DNA of 64,000 nt from Aphelocoma coerulescens (Eukaryota > Chordata > Aves > Passeriformes > Corvidae): the NCBI RefSeq assembly GCF_041296385.1, contig NC_091014.1:17025578-17089577 (forward strand), given 5' to 3'. Position numbers and translations under genes: made by a program. The notes beneath the pieces were generated by a model, which did not search any database, was not told where the DNA came from, and saw nothing but the letters and a program-made list of their open reading frames with translations. Of the stretch, positions 13,417-24,475 are shown one piece after another (the first letter of the stretch is position 1; each line of letters begins with the position of its first letter).

Positions 13417-13545
13417 GAGTTACTGATATTTCTGCAGAATTTGCCCACAGTACACTGGGGAAATGAAGACATCAGTGTACTCCTAGCAGAGGCCTACAGA
13501 CTGAAGTTTGCATTTGCGGATGCCCCCAATCATTACAAGAAATGA
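13417..13545 (+). CDS. TBC1D22A: TBC1D22A terminal coding exon (C-terminal 42 residues plus stop)
   Basis: Reading from the acceptor in phase 0 gives 42 codons and a TGA at 13543-13545. The peptide begins ELLIFLQNLPTVHWGNED and ends AEAYRLKFAFADAPNHYKK, which I recognise as the conserved C-terminus of TBC1 domain family member 22A. The paralogue TBC1D22B ends differently (YMFADAPNHYRR), so the A form is favoured. The family consists of TBC-domain proteins that act as GTPase activators for Rab-type small GTPases; TBC1D22A is reported to bind 14-3-3 and Golgi-associated ACBD3, which is family knowledge and not visible here. This exon carries only the tail after the catalytic arginine and glutamine fingers, which lie in upstream exons outside the window. 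There are no frameshifts or internal stops, so the exon looks functional. It contains no ATG-initiated frame long enough to be noticed by simple ORF searches. Confidence 0.95.
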   Translation, partial: ELLIFLQNLPTVHWGNEDISVLLAEAYRLKFAFADAPNHYKK

Positions 13546-14935
13546 ATATAAAGAGACAGAAACCATTAGAACCAATGTGTTCTGCAGTATTATGGCATCT
13601 GTTGTTCTGGTTGTGCTTTCAGCTCATTGCTCTTTTGTTTGAAGTAAGATGACCATTAAAATTTTGTTAGAATTTTCAGAATGAGAACAGAATACCAAAG
13701 AAGTGGACAAAGCAGGATATCGAGCACTGAATGAACTTAAAAGTGAATTTTTTTGCTCAGCATGAAAAATGAGTTCAGAAGTCTTATGACATAATTTGCT
13801 TCTTTTTTCCCCTTCTCTAAATAGGAGAATTGTAGTCTAATTTATGTTAAACAATTTTTCTATGTACTTTAGACTTAAAACTACTTATGGAATGATTTTG
13901 TCATTACTTCTGTGTCACCTACCATTACTTTATCAGCCAGTTTTGGTCAGTGAAATTTATCTGCTTTGAGTGGCAAAAAAGAACTTTTCCATGATCATAA
14001 AGACCATATGAGACACCAAGACCTGTGTTTTAAGGTCTGGTTATAACTCAAAAGACACTCAAAAGATATTAGCACACCATCTGTTGTTTTTCTATGGAAT
14101 TAGGTTAGAATACTTCCATAATATAAGAATATAGAAGGCTGTAATGGAAATTGGTGGCATTTTTCTAAACATTATTCAGTCTTGAAGGATGCTATAGAAG
14201 CTTTTTAGCCATAAAAAGGAGTTACTTAAAGCTGAAGACTCATCTATTACACTAAAAATAAATCCCTCTCAATATGTTTTGGAGTGCTTTAAAATAATGA
14301 ATTAAACAGAAGGCATGGTCTTGTTAAAGTAATTAGCATTTCTCTTTTAAGGCCTTGCAATTTTTCAGCATGAAAGTTCACTTTTAAGAAATGTATTAAG
14401 AAGCTTGGTTTACAAAGCAAGATATATTTTTATCTCAGTTGTTGCCTTATTCTCTATTTCTAGCAAGTTAGAAAAGGAAAATTAATATATCTTTCCAAAG
14501 CTTTTTTTGTTAAATAATTTAATACCTTTTTTTCCTGATCATTCAGAGGAAGAGAACTAGTTCCCAATAACAATAACAGTAACTGTATACTCAGATTGCT
14601 CGTGGGTCATTAGCAGAACAAAAATTCTCTATGAGTTTATAGACTAAAATTAATGTTTCTTCATATAACCATGGGATACTGAATAATCTCTTAAAACTTG
14701 CATAATTTAAGTGCACTATTTTTTTTCAAGAAATATTTTATGATAAGAATTCTAATTTTTCTCTGTTGGATGTAAATAACTCATATTAATTTGTGCCTAC
14801 CATACACATACAGGTAATGAAGGGTGAGAGTTGCAATAAGCAATACACTTAAAAGTTCAGACTTACTATTCCTCAGTTTGGTTCTTGAGTTGCACAGCAT
14901 TGCACAGGAAGTGTAATGCACTTCTAAGTTTGGGA

Positions 14936-14941
14936 AATAAA
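14936..14941 (+). terminator. TBC1D22A: Candidate poly(A) signal AATAAA
   Basis: A canonical AATAAA about 1.4 kb after the stop, followed within 40 bases by T- and TG-containing sequence (TGACTTGTTATTGG) that could serve as a downstream element. It is one of several candidates; none can be chosen without transcript data. Confidence 0.25.
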
Positions 14942-15115
14942 AAACCTTCAAGAGATTTTCTCATATGACTTGTTATTGGAAAATTATTTTCAACTTGTTA
15001 AAAATATGTAGATACATATTTTGAAGAAAGCTTTCTAAATGTGTTAGTTACATTACTTTCTTTAGGGGCCTTAGTTCTTGACATTGACTTCAAAATAATT
15101 AGGTGTTTCAGGGTA

Positions 15116-15121
15116 AATAAA
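15116..15121 (+). terminator. TBC1D22A: Candidate poly(A) signal AATAAA
   Basis: A canonical hexamer with a TGTGATTATG stretch about 25-35 bases downstream. Alternative to the signals at 14936 and 15467. Confidence 0.25.
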
Positions 15122-15466
15122 GTAAAATACATTTTTACCAACATGTGATTATGAGACCATCCATATTTTAAAAGTATATGAAATCTTTGGTAGAAGAGAA
15201 AAAAAAGAATTATTTCAATAGAAGCAGGAGTGTTTGGCAATTAGATTGCATTTCTTTTCCACTGGTGTCAGCTGGGTGTTTCAGTTGTGATGGATACAGG
15301 GTCAGGCCTCCCAGATGGCTGCATTTGTGCCTGGAATGTGTAGTGGATCTGTGCTTCTTACGTGTCTGTGTACTGCTTTCTGTAACTTCAGTTCGTGGTC
15401 TAATGTATCAAAATTTATGTTTACAAAGAATGTCATATTGTGCCTAACAGTGTCTCTCAGTAACAG

Positions 15467-15472
15467 AATAAA
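15467..15472 (+). terminator. TBC1D22A: Candidate poly(A) signal AATAAA
   Basis: A canonical hexamer about 1.9 kb after the stop codon, followed by a moderately T-rich stretch. The most distal of the near candidates; low certainty. Confidence 0.2.
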
Positions 15473-15946
15473 AGAAATATGAAATTTATGACCATTTGCT
15501 TTAAACTTAGTATCTGCAATCATTTGTTAATAGAAATGCATATTATTGTAATGAGAGAAGACAACACAGCATTAACTGTTGTAAGGGTTTTCTATAATTA
15601 ACTTTTTTCTATTAAGACGTTATTTAGGTAGTTACATGTAACATGGAAAGTTGACCCAAAGTCGTCTGCTGTGTCAGATGCTCCTGCATAACATTTTTGG
15701 GACTGGATATATAAAATTGCCGTCATTGGGGCCACATAAGTTGTCTTCCATGTCTTCCAAATTCAACAGGTACCTCTTACTTCCCTTGGAAGGACGTATT
15801 ACCATTAGAGGTCACATTTACTATTGTGTCTGTGTCAGAAGTTGAATATTGTACTTGAGCACATTGCTTTTTAAGGATAGTGGGAAGTTTCCTAGTATAA
15901 TACCAGTGTTTATTTATGTAGATATAGACTTTTCTGGAAAATATGA

Positions 15947-15979
15947 TATAGATATATAAATAAAATTTATATATCTATA
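15947..15979. repeat. Perfect 14-bp AT-rich inverted repeat
   Basis: TATAGATATATAAA at 15947-15960 is followed by the 5-base loop TAAAA and the exact reverse complement at 15966-15979. It is probably a low-complexity palindrome and could extrude as a cruciform. Confidence 0.75.
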
Positions 15980-17150
15980 CGGATAGGCATAGTTCTCAGT
16001 AAATAGAAGGCCAACATTTATGTAAAATTTCAAATTTTTATCAAAAGCCCACACATTTAACAATTTTACATCTCAGGTAAAATGTCATTCCAAACAAAAT
16101 ATTGCATAGAAAAGGAAATAGCATTATCATTATTACATCCCATATACTTAGCTTTTTCAAAATTCAAGATTCTGAATATTATAAAATTCCTTTGTAATGT
16201 GTATTTTCTTATGAAGGAGGCATCTTGACACATCACTAGTGAAACCAGGCAGTAATTTCCTAGAACTCATGTGAAATATTGTAATTGCAGTGTCTAAAAC
16301 GCATGTTAAATAATTTCTGTAATAAAAGTTTCAACTAGAATGTACAATATAAAAAGATTTATGACTACAGAATTTGAAAAATGTAAATAATAAATTAGTT
16401 AACTGTGTAAATACAGTACATGGAATAAGATAGAAATGTAAGTTGAAATCTTATGTAACTCTGTAATATGCTATAAGAAATTAGTTTCATTATTTTTTGG
16501 CGCAGTTCCGTATGGAAAGGCCTGTTAATTTGTTTTTAATTTCATAACTACAGAGTAGAAGAATCTGAAGTTCCATTGTATGCTTCTGACAAACATTACC
16601 ACTGAGGCACTGGTTAAAACTGTAAAACTGATGAAAGAAGAGGAAATAAACACATATTTATGAAGTGCTATATAGGAGTGGGAAGTTTTTGTTTATTGTT
16701 TTCTTCAAATGTGTTGCACCCTATGCCAAAGCATGGATTTGGTGTGTTTCTATTTTACAGCCTCAAAAGCCTTTATCACAAGAGGAAATGCATTAACAGA
16801 ACCTCAGGTCTCAGTTACATTTCTGCCCATGGATCTTGTAGGTTTTGCAAGTTGGTAATACAAGCAAGTTCCAAGGGTGTGTCTGTGCATGTACATGCAG
16901 GGTACTGAGCATTTTCTGGAAAAAGCAGATGTAGATAGATTTGACACCACAGCAGAACTAAATGAAGAGAAGGTGGAGCATATCAGGGCAAAGCAAACAG
17001 AGGAGGCACAGAATTCACTATGGCTCTGGGGGTGCAGGAGAAGGGGAATCTTCAGCTCATAGTGGGGAAACAGTAAACAGGTGATGGGATCAATAAGATC
17101 TGGAAACTAAGATGATTGAAGTAGATGAACAATGAGGGGGAGATGTCCTG

Positions 17151-17151
17151 T

Positions 17152-17203
<52 letters not shown>
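17151..17203. repeat. (TA)n microsatellite
   Basis: TATACATACA followed by about 21 uninterrupted TA units (17161-17203). It is likely to vary in length between individuals. The short open frames across it are low-complexity artefacts. Confidence 0.97.
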
Positions 17204-17206
<3 letters not shown>

Positions 17207-17412
17207 GCTCAAGTCCCTTATGTCAAGGAAGCTACTGGGACACTTCCAATAATCCAGTGTGTCTGGTGAGAAAATATATGAGAAGGCAAAGACCGTAACT
17301 TCTCTCTTTAAAACTCTACACCACATTCAGGGGAGAAGAGGCAGGGAAGCAGAGGCAATCTATCTGTTATGTGCTTGAATGACAATGAATTGTAATCATG
17401 CTGGTTTCTCAC

Positions 17413-17460
17413 CTTGAATAAAATTTGTGTTTCTTCATCTGCTATAATCCTCTGAAGATC
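17413..17460 (-). other. Weak exon-like segment on the - strand
   Basis: Read on the - strand, the segment is preceded by CTGATTTTATTCAG (acceptor-like, AG at 17461-17462) and followed by GTGAGA (donor-like, from 17412 downward). The 48 bases between are open in phase 0 and read DLQRIIADEETQILFK. Part of the open frame continues on both sides (17308-17505). I do not recognise the peptide, and splice-like motifs of this quality occur by chance in 64 kb, so this is only a candidate. Confidence 0.15.
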
Positions 17461-19750
17461 CTGAATAAAATCAGCAATGGGAGATCTTTCAAATTGTTTT
17501 TTCAAAAGCAGAAGAGATCAAGAAGGTGGAGTAAAGGCCCAAGGTGTCACAAGGTATGTGCTGGTAGACAAAGCTGAAAGCTATTTGTTTGTGGATTATC
17601 TTGTGCAAAAGGAGCCCTGGAAAACTGATATTCTGGGCAGATGGAGGACTTTCCACGGATATAAATGTGAAGTACAACAGAAAGGACTTTCTAAAAATCC
17701 GATCTGTACTTCAGGTGACTTCCTCCTTGAAAACAGAGTGGGGTGGAAGATAAGTGTTTTGTAGCACATTAAATTCTTTGGAGATAGGAAGAGGAGGTGA
17801 GGTGGAAAAGCTCCCAGTCCAGCGATCACTCAGGCAGAATTCTGTGCCATGGGAAAGAACTGCAGTTCAAGTGCTTCTTATCACTTGTGTATGATGGAGA
17901 GTCAAGTTCCTGAGCAATTTAATTCCAGATCATTTGCATTTTTATAAGTTAAAGCTAAAATCTTGCATCCCATCTAATTCCTTAAGCTTAGTGGAGCTGA
18001 GGCAGCATGGGAGAAAATAATTATTGCTATGGCACCATATCAAAGACTCTTTTAACACTTCAAAGTCTTCTATATGGAGCCCATAGTAGAGTCAATGCTT
18101 ATGCCAGAAATGAGAGGCTGAGAGATGTGATGCTACAGAAAGCCTCTCAGAGACAGGTGCTCTGAAACTTGGGCTTTTTTTGGCCACAAGAATTTCCTAC
18201 AAGCTTCCAAAGGAGAATTGATGTGCACAGTGCATAGTTGTTTGAACTGGACTTCCACGTTTGTTCTTGTAATCAAGCTTCCACATCAGAGAAAATAAAG
18301 TCTGAAATTGCAATCAGCATGGACGGAGCTGCTTGGAAACTTAAGATCCAGGCACAAGCTTAAAAGTCTGAACTACAGCAACGGTATTCATTTTGTTCCT
18401 AGTACACAATCGTCTACAAAGGTAAGTCAGAAATGGCCAAAATTTCTAGCAGAAGTCTATTGCAATGTCTGTTGTTCTGTCTTTATTATCAAGTCAATCA
18501 AGATTTAGTGTACATATTTCTCTGATTTTCCTGTTATGTATCCTTCAGGACTGAGATCTGATTTCTGTGAGATCTGGATTTGGGGACCCAATACACTTTA
18601 TTCCAGAAATTTCTTATCCAACCATCACTTACCTGTGTATACTCAGAGATCCTCCTCATGGGAAGAAGAACATTCTGAAATTTAGAGCAATATGAGAAAA
18701 AAATCCCAAACCAACAAAACCAAACAGGGAGAATAGAAGAACTTTATTTCCATTAATTTCTGATTTCCAGAAAGGAGAAAATGCACCTCTTGGGATATTT
18801 AGACAACTTAATCCTCAAACTCAGGATGCTGTCTCTCACATAGAGCTTTTTTGAAATTCAGCTTGTGTATTTTCATATATTTCCATCTTCCTCCAGAAAG
18901 ATCTGAGATTTCCAGTGAACAGTTCCTGCTACCATCCCATTCAATCAAAAAATACGTAGCTGTCATGACAGCTCACAGGAAGTAATGAGATACCCAGGCT
19001 TATCAATAGTTAGATGTCTATCTCACTCATAAAATATCATTCAAACGGTGAACAGACTTTGTAACTTTTCATCTCTTGTGGTCAAAAAATAAATCTGTAG
19101 CTCCAGCTCAAATCTATGCTTGTAGAAGCACTTTCAGACTGTAGTTAACAATAAACTATATATCTAGAGAAAGAAATTTAGTCCTATACTCATGTGATCA
19201 AGTAAAACTTTTCCTAAGACATCAACAAGTATTTGCTGCAACTGTATAGAATCAATTGCCTCATGCAGATAAATAATTCAGTTTTTGCATGCAGAAATGA
19301 ATAAAGTTGGCATATCAGTAAAGAAAATTTTTACTGTTATATTTTTCCCCAGATATTTTACTGTTATCACATCAGTGAAAAATTCTATATAAATTTTAAA
19401 AAGGAGTACTTTTCTCTTCATCGCTGTCATCAAATACAGGGCATCAGACTTCTTCACATCAGGTGAAGCAGCCATCACATTCTTAGTAAAGAAACTTTAT
19501 GTGAATATTTTGATGGTAAGGGCCAGCCTGTTGCATGTGCAGTCATTCTCTGGGTTGTAATAGCTATTCCAAATAAATCATGCTGGACAATACTGTCTCT
19601 GTTATCCATGAAAGAATAATAAGAAAAAAAGTCCATCTTTCTTCATCCAAGATCACCTGTTTGGTTTTGGAAACTTGTATTCATTATGGAAATGCTCTGG
19701 AAAGAATATATTTTTATATAATATGCATATATAATATTATACAATTTTCA

Positions 19751-19773
19751 TATCAATTTAAGTTAAATTGATA
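19751..19773. repeat. 10-bp perfect inverted repeat
   Basis: TATCAATTTA (19751-19760), a 3-base loop AGT, then TAAATTGATA (19764-19773). A short AT-rich hairpin with no evident context. Confidence 0.6.
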
Positions 19774-20045
19774 CTTGTAGCCCGCTAAGGATACCCAAAT
19801 CCAACAAGCATTCCCCACAAAATGTAGTTAAGCACAAAATATTTGTCCTGACAGGGGGATGTCAGTGGACAACATAAGATTTAGTGTTGGTTAAGTAGTA
19901 ACTTTGCTTATTTATGCAAGTTATTATGTCCCCAGTCTTACAGTATGTCAGAAATGGAGAGACATCTACATCTGAGCTTTGCTCACACGCCTTTTCCAGC
20001 CAATGGAGACAATCAAGGCTTTAGTTCCAGGCCACAGAAGGTTCT

Positions 20046-20169
20046 GTGTTGGAAAGGACCCACAAGGATCTTGAAGTCCAGCTCTTACACGAATGGCCTG
20101 TTCAGGACTGAACCCACAACCTTGGTGTTACTTGCACCAGGCTCCAGCCAGCTGAGCTGATCTCAGGCC
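20046..20169 (-). mobile_element. tRNA-Ile-derived SINE with CR1-like tail (TguSINE1-like)
   Basis: On the - strand the segment 20169-20094 follows the shape of tRNA-Ile: a CAGCTCAGCTGG-type A box, a GTGC...CACCAAGG anticodon arm, and a GGGTTCAGTCC-type B box. It differs from a functional tRNA-Ile at many positions; the central anticodon triplet reads AGT where tRNA-Ile has AAT, and the acceptor ends do not pair. After the head comes a tail (20093-20046) containing TGGACTTCAAGATCC and GTGGGTCCTTTCCAAC, which resembles a CR1 3' region. A tRNA-Ile head joined to a CR1-type tail matches the songbird SINE family known as TguSINE1, which is thought to be moved by CR1 reverse transcriptase. The family name is from memory and was not checked by alignment. 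Boundaries are approximate. Confidence 0.8.
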
Positions 20170-20705
20170 CTTCAAGGTGCCATCGCCTCCGGCTCTGAGT
20201 ACACCCCTGGACTGTGCCAAGTGCCAGAACCAGGTCCTGGTGCCCCCAACATATGAAGGACATGGAACTTTTGGAGCAAGTCCAGAGGAGGGACATGAAA
20301 TTTATAAGGGGACTAGAGCACCTCCACTATGAAGACAGACTGAGGGAGCTGGGGCTGTTCAGCCTGGAGAAGGGTGTGTGGAGACCTCATAGCAACTGGG
20401 AAACTGGAGAAGGACCCTTCATCAGGAACTGTAGTGACAGGACAAGGAGTAATGGGTTAAAACTGAAAGGGGAAAAATAGATATATGGAGGAAATTCTTT
20501 ACTGTGAGGGTGGTGAGGCACTGGAACAGTTTGGTCAGAGAAGCTGTGGAGGTCTCCTCCTTGGAAGTGCTCAAGGCCAGGTTGGGTGGGGCATTGAGCA
20601 ACCCAGTCTAGTGGAGGGTGTCCCTGCCCATGGCAGAGGGCTTGGAACTAGATGATCTTTAAGGTCCCTTCCATCCCAAACCATTCTATGATTCTGTGAT
20701 TCTAA
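20170..20705 (+). mobile_element. CR1 LINE, 5'-truncated 3' end with reverse-transcriptase remnant
   Basis: From about 20235 onward the sequence reads like the C-terminal part of the CR1 ORF2 polyprotein: an open stretch at 20214-20480 contains LREL and GLFSLEKG motifs typical of CR1. It continues through the usual 3' UTR phrases (GTGTCCCTGCCCATGGCAGAG, GATGATCTTTAAGGTCCCTT-like) to the terminal CCATTCTATGATTCTGTGATTCTA at 20681-20704. The frame is broken and short, so the copy is dead. Its left edge abuts the SINE at about 20169; whether the SINE inserted into or beside it cannot be decided by eye. The first 65 bases are the least certain. Confidence 0.9.
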
Positions 20706-23700
20706 ATGAGTGACACCCAAAAAGTTCTCCATCTCTTCACTGGCACTAAAGGAGCCCAGAGGACAAATAGAGGACATCTATAGGTAGATGTTAACATTGC
20801 CCCTTTGGTATTTTGAAGTGGCTGCTACAACTGCAGTTTGAAACAGCATTTCTTTACATAGATTAGAGAGAATCACAAGCTGTCTCAGATGCATTCTTAA
20901 AAGGCACACTTGAATTTCAAATCCTATATTCATTCTCATGGCCCAAATAAGTTATAATCTGCAGCTCACATCGATGTGTTTGCTGCAGCTACTGTACTGT
21001 GACATCAACCTAAGGCAAGCTTCAGCTCCAGCTAGATGGTGGCTCAGCCCATTAGCTTGCTGTTTATATTTGCTCTCTCTCCTGCTGTGAATAAACTATA
21101 GCCCTGTAGCACAGCCAGAGATAAAACCTAGTATCCTTGCATGCAAATTGAAATGAGTGGAAAAACAAATGTTGACAAATTACTTCATTTTAAAATGGAA
21201 TCTTTGCACTGTGATCTTCTTCCTACCACTTGTTATGTAAATAAACGTTATAGCCTGCTAAGTAAAATGTATAGAACACAAATTCCCATTCTGTCTAACC
21301 AAAAGTAATAGTAATGGTAGGGTTTACTCTCCCTATTTAAATAGCATCCAAACTGTATAATCTGTTTTCCAGACAGTAAGGAAGACAAAGATCCTACCTC
21401 ACAGAATGGAATGTGTGGAGCACGACAGGGAGTGTTGGCTGGGACAGTGACATCTGACAGGGACCGAGGACTTGACAAATGTCCAGAGGAGGCCCTGCTT
21501 AGCTGACCATATTTCCAATCCACAAATTAGTGTGAAATACATTCATTTCATATACCAGCATGTTTCTTGGGAACAAAATGGCCTGATTGTGTCCTGACTG
21601 AATGTATTCTTTATTAAAACAAAAATAAACAACGCCCCCAAATTAGTAACCCACAGTAACATCAATCCATGGGATAAACAAAATAACTCCATTGTGAAAC
21701 CATTGTTGAAGTACACTGATATAAAGCAACAGTATTAGCAATGGAAAAATTGGAGGATATTGCTGAAGTTTAGAATGAATCCAACAGCTATCCGAGAAGT
21801 ACTTGCATGTGATAGGAGGTGACACACAGTGTCTGCATATTAGAGGTTAGACTAGCTCTCAAAGCTCTTTTAAACCTCGCATTCATTTTTGTGATGGGGT
21901 TGTATTTTTTACCATGTCAGGAGAAAAGGCAAACTTTGCTACAGAGGGCTTCAGAAATGGCAAGTTTCCATGTTGTCTTCTCTTTAGTTTAGAGACCCAT
22001 CTCTGTATCAGAGCCTAACCAGTCCACCTTAAATTGTTGTTTCTCAACTAAATTAATAACATCAATCTTTTGTCTTGCTACTTGCATACACTGATTATAT
22101 TTTATACAACGTTCTTGTAAAGTATTGATGTAGAAAGTTTCTGTAAGACAGCACTGGTACTCTCTTAATTTCAAATTATCAAGTAGAGCTAGGGGAAAAT
22201 ACATCAAGTTTTATTGAGCAGGAACATTGTGAAGATGCCTCTTTTCATTATGAATTATTGCTTTAGTTCCTTAGACTGCTCTGGGCTCTGTATGCAGATT
22301 TTCTTAGACTCCTTTCTAACAGGCAGGGCAAACCCAACTCTCCTCTAACTTAGGAGATACCAGAAATGGTTGGAGGAAAAGGGTGGTTAGAGGGAATAGA
22401 TGCCATAATTGGTAAAATATCATGGAACTCATCCAAACTACCTATAAATGATACCTATGGATTGATACAGGCCCAACAAATAGAAGTTTGGTTTCAAACA
22501 CTATAGTTTTGGGATCCTGAGGGCCAGCATCTGTCTTGGGCAATCCCTTGTAGACTAATAAATACTACTAGCTAGGTTTTAAACTCAGTTCAAAAAACAA
22601 CTCTGCAAAACATTTGTGTGTACTCTTAAATGTTTTGTCAAGTCCGATTTTGGGCCCTAGGTGTTTGAACTGTAAAAGAATCTTCCTAATCTTATTATGT
22701 CATGTTATGTGGTAACTTTATATTGTATACAGTAAATATTTTTGAGAATTAAGTAATGGCAAAAACATCAATCTCCACTTTTATATAATCATCTTTATAA
22801 GCTTTTTTTTTTTTTTCCCCACTGGCTTTTAAAGCACACTAACAGGAGCTACAGAATGAGAAAATGATACAGCATCAGCTTCTGGCTTATTGAAAAGGAA
22901 GTGATTTAAACTTTAGAAATAATTGGTAGGTTTCTTGGTTGGCCTAAGTGAAAGGAAGTGTCATTTAAGGACCTGAAACCAGGTTCCAGTAAGATTCTTT
23001 TTTATTAAAAGAAAGAAACAAATTCAGGCAAAAAAACTAACAACAACCCTGATAGATCTGAGGCAGCCCACAGCATAAGTGCCAGTGCCTGAATGGGGAC
23101 TAAGTGTTGCTTATGTTTAAAGTGCAAATTAATTTTCTCTCTGGAGAAATGAAGTAGCTCAAAGCTATGCAAATCTCATACGTGAACAAGGACTATTAAA
23201 GAAACTGCCAGTTAAGACAACTGATGGAACAAATGCAGCAGAGGAAGAACATTGAAATTTATGGTGACTAGGCAAAATAGATCAATGGAAACAAAATACA
23301 TCTGGAATTTCCCTACCTACAATAGGAGATGAAGAGAAATAGCCTGAAAGCTATCCAAAGACAGAAATACCACTCCTTCCTGTAGAAGAGAAAAGGAAAA
23401 AAGAATAGACAAAAATTAATCTAATTGGATAATCTGTTGAAAGGAAAGCAGTCCAATATATCTCTAACCAAATAAACATACTGACCATTTGATTGTCTTG
23501 GATAGCAGGGTAAAGAAAGAGGGAAGGCAAAGCATATTTTTGAAGCAGCTCTGTTGCCACCCAACAGGTATTTTTCACAGTACCCACCTTTAAACAGGCA
23601 GTTTACTGCCTACACTGCTCAGAGGATCTCTGTAAGTTGCTTCCAGGGACCATGAAGAGACAAAGATACAGAGACAGCCTCCAACCTCTGTCCTGCTCCC

Positions 23701-24454
23701 AGTCACTGGGGAAGACATGTGCCAAGAACTGAGATGGATTAGTCAGCTACATGAAAATGGCTGATAAGAATATCTCCCCTTCCTACTCCACACCATTGAT
23801 GAGGGAAAAGATAAAGAAATAGCTGACATAACTCTTCTGCTACTTGAAGCTGAATTATCTTCAGGACCTTTTCTTTGCCAGCTCTGTAATGTAGATACCT
23901 TATAATTTAATAATATGCTCTCATATACTAGGAAGAAACATAGACTCTTAAAAAACACAGTAATTTCCATTGTTGTACACAGGTGGCCACTATTTTGATT
24001 CTATGTTTTCTGGTGAATCAATGCAGTGATGATGGTGTCAAAATCAAAGTAAGTAAAATTTAAAAGATTTCTCAGTGGTTCTAGCTAAATTCTGCTGGCA
24101 CTACACTCCTTCAAAGAAGTTCATGCAAAGTGACTGTCACCTTGAAATATTTCTTTCTTTACCCTGTTCTATTTGACAGAAATTTTACTGATTTTATGAA
24201 AGGTGGATGTATAAAGTCTTATTAGACCATTTTTGGGAGTAGCAAAAACTCTTGGGGAATGTACCCTTGTTTGTTCTGACTGGGGTTCTCTGCATAAGCA
24301 AAAAAAGCCATGTGGGGAGGACCCAACCCCACTATTTTTATTGCTGCTTTGCAAGTCTAAGCTTCTCAATTTTTTCCAAATTAAATTTTTATCAACAAAT
24401 TCAGGCAGATTGAGCAATAGTTTTTGCAGAGTTGCTATTTGACAACATTTTGTT

Positions 24455-24475
24455 AAAAAAAAAAAAAAAAAAAAA
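24455..24475. repeat. Poly(A) run, 21 bases
   Basis: An uninterrupted A run followed by the A/C-rich stretch GCAAACAACCCAAACC. No AATAAA lies 10-30 bases upstream, so it is not clearly the tail of a retroposed transcript; treated as simple repeat. Confidence 0.9.

Larger units (their letters stand above)
13546..15490 (+). other. TBC1D22A: Presumed 3' UTR of TBC1D22A
   Basis: The sequence after the TGA has no acceptable continuation as coding sequence and no strong splice donor right after the stop, so it should be 3' UTR. The end is not determined: AATAAA hexamers occur at 14257-14262, 14936-14941, 15116-15121 and 15467-15472. The right limit given here is just after the last of these and is an inference. 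The region is AT-rich, with no recognised repeat. Confidence 0.5.
15491..20045. other. Intergenic stretch, no gene recognised
   Basis: AT-rich non-coding DNA. It contains a perfect AT hairpin (15947-15979), a TA microsatellite (17151-17203), one weak exon-like segment on the - strand (17413-17460) and a small inverted repeat (19751-19773). Nothing else in it can be assigned. Confidence 0.6.

Noticed and set aside
18319..18420. Possible exon ending at a GTAAGT donor
   Set aside because: The donor is good but the upstream acceptor lacks a pyrimidine tract.
20094..20169. A tRNA-Ile gene on the - strand
   Set aside because: Anticodon triplet is altered, acceptor ends do not pair and a CR1-like tail follows; it is the head of a SINE.
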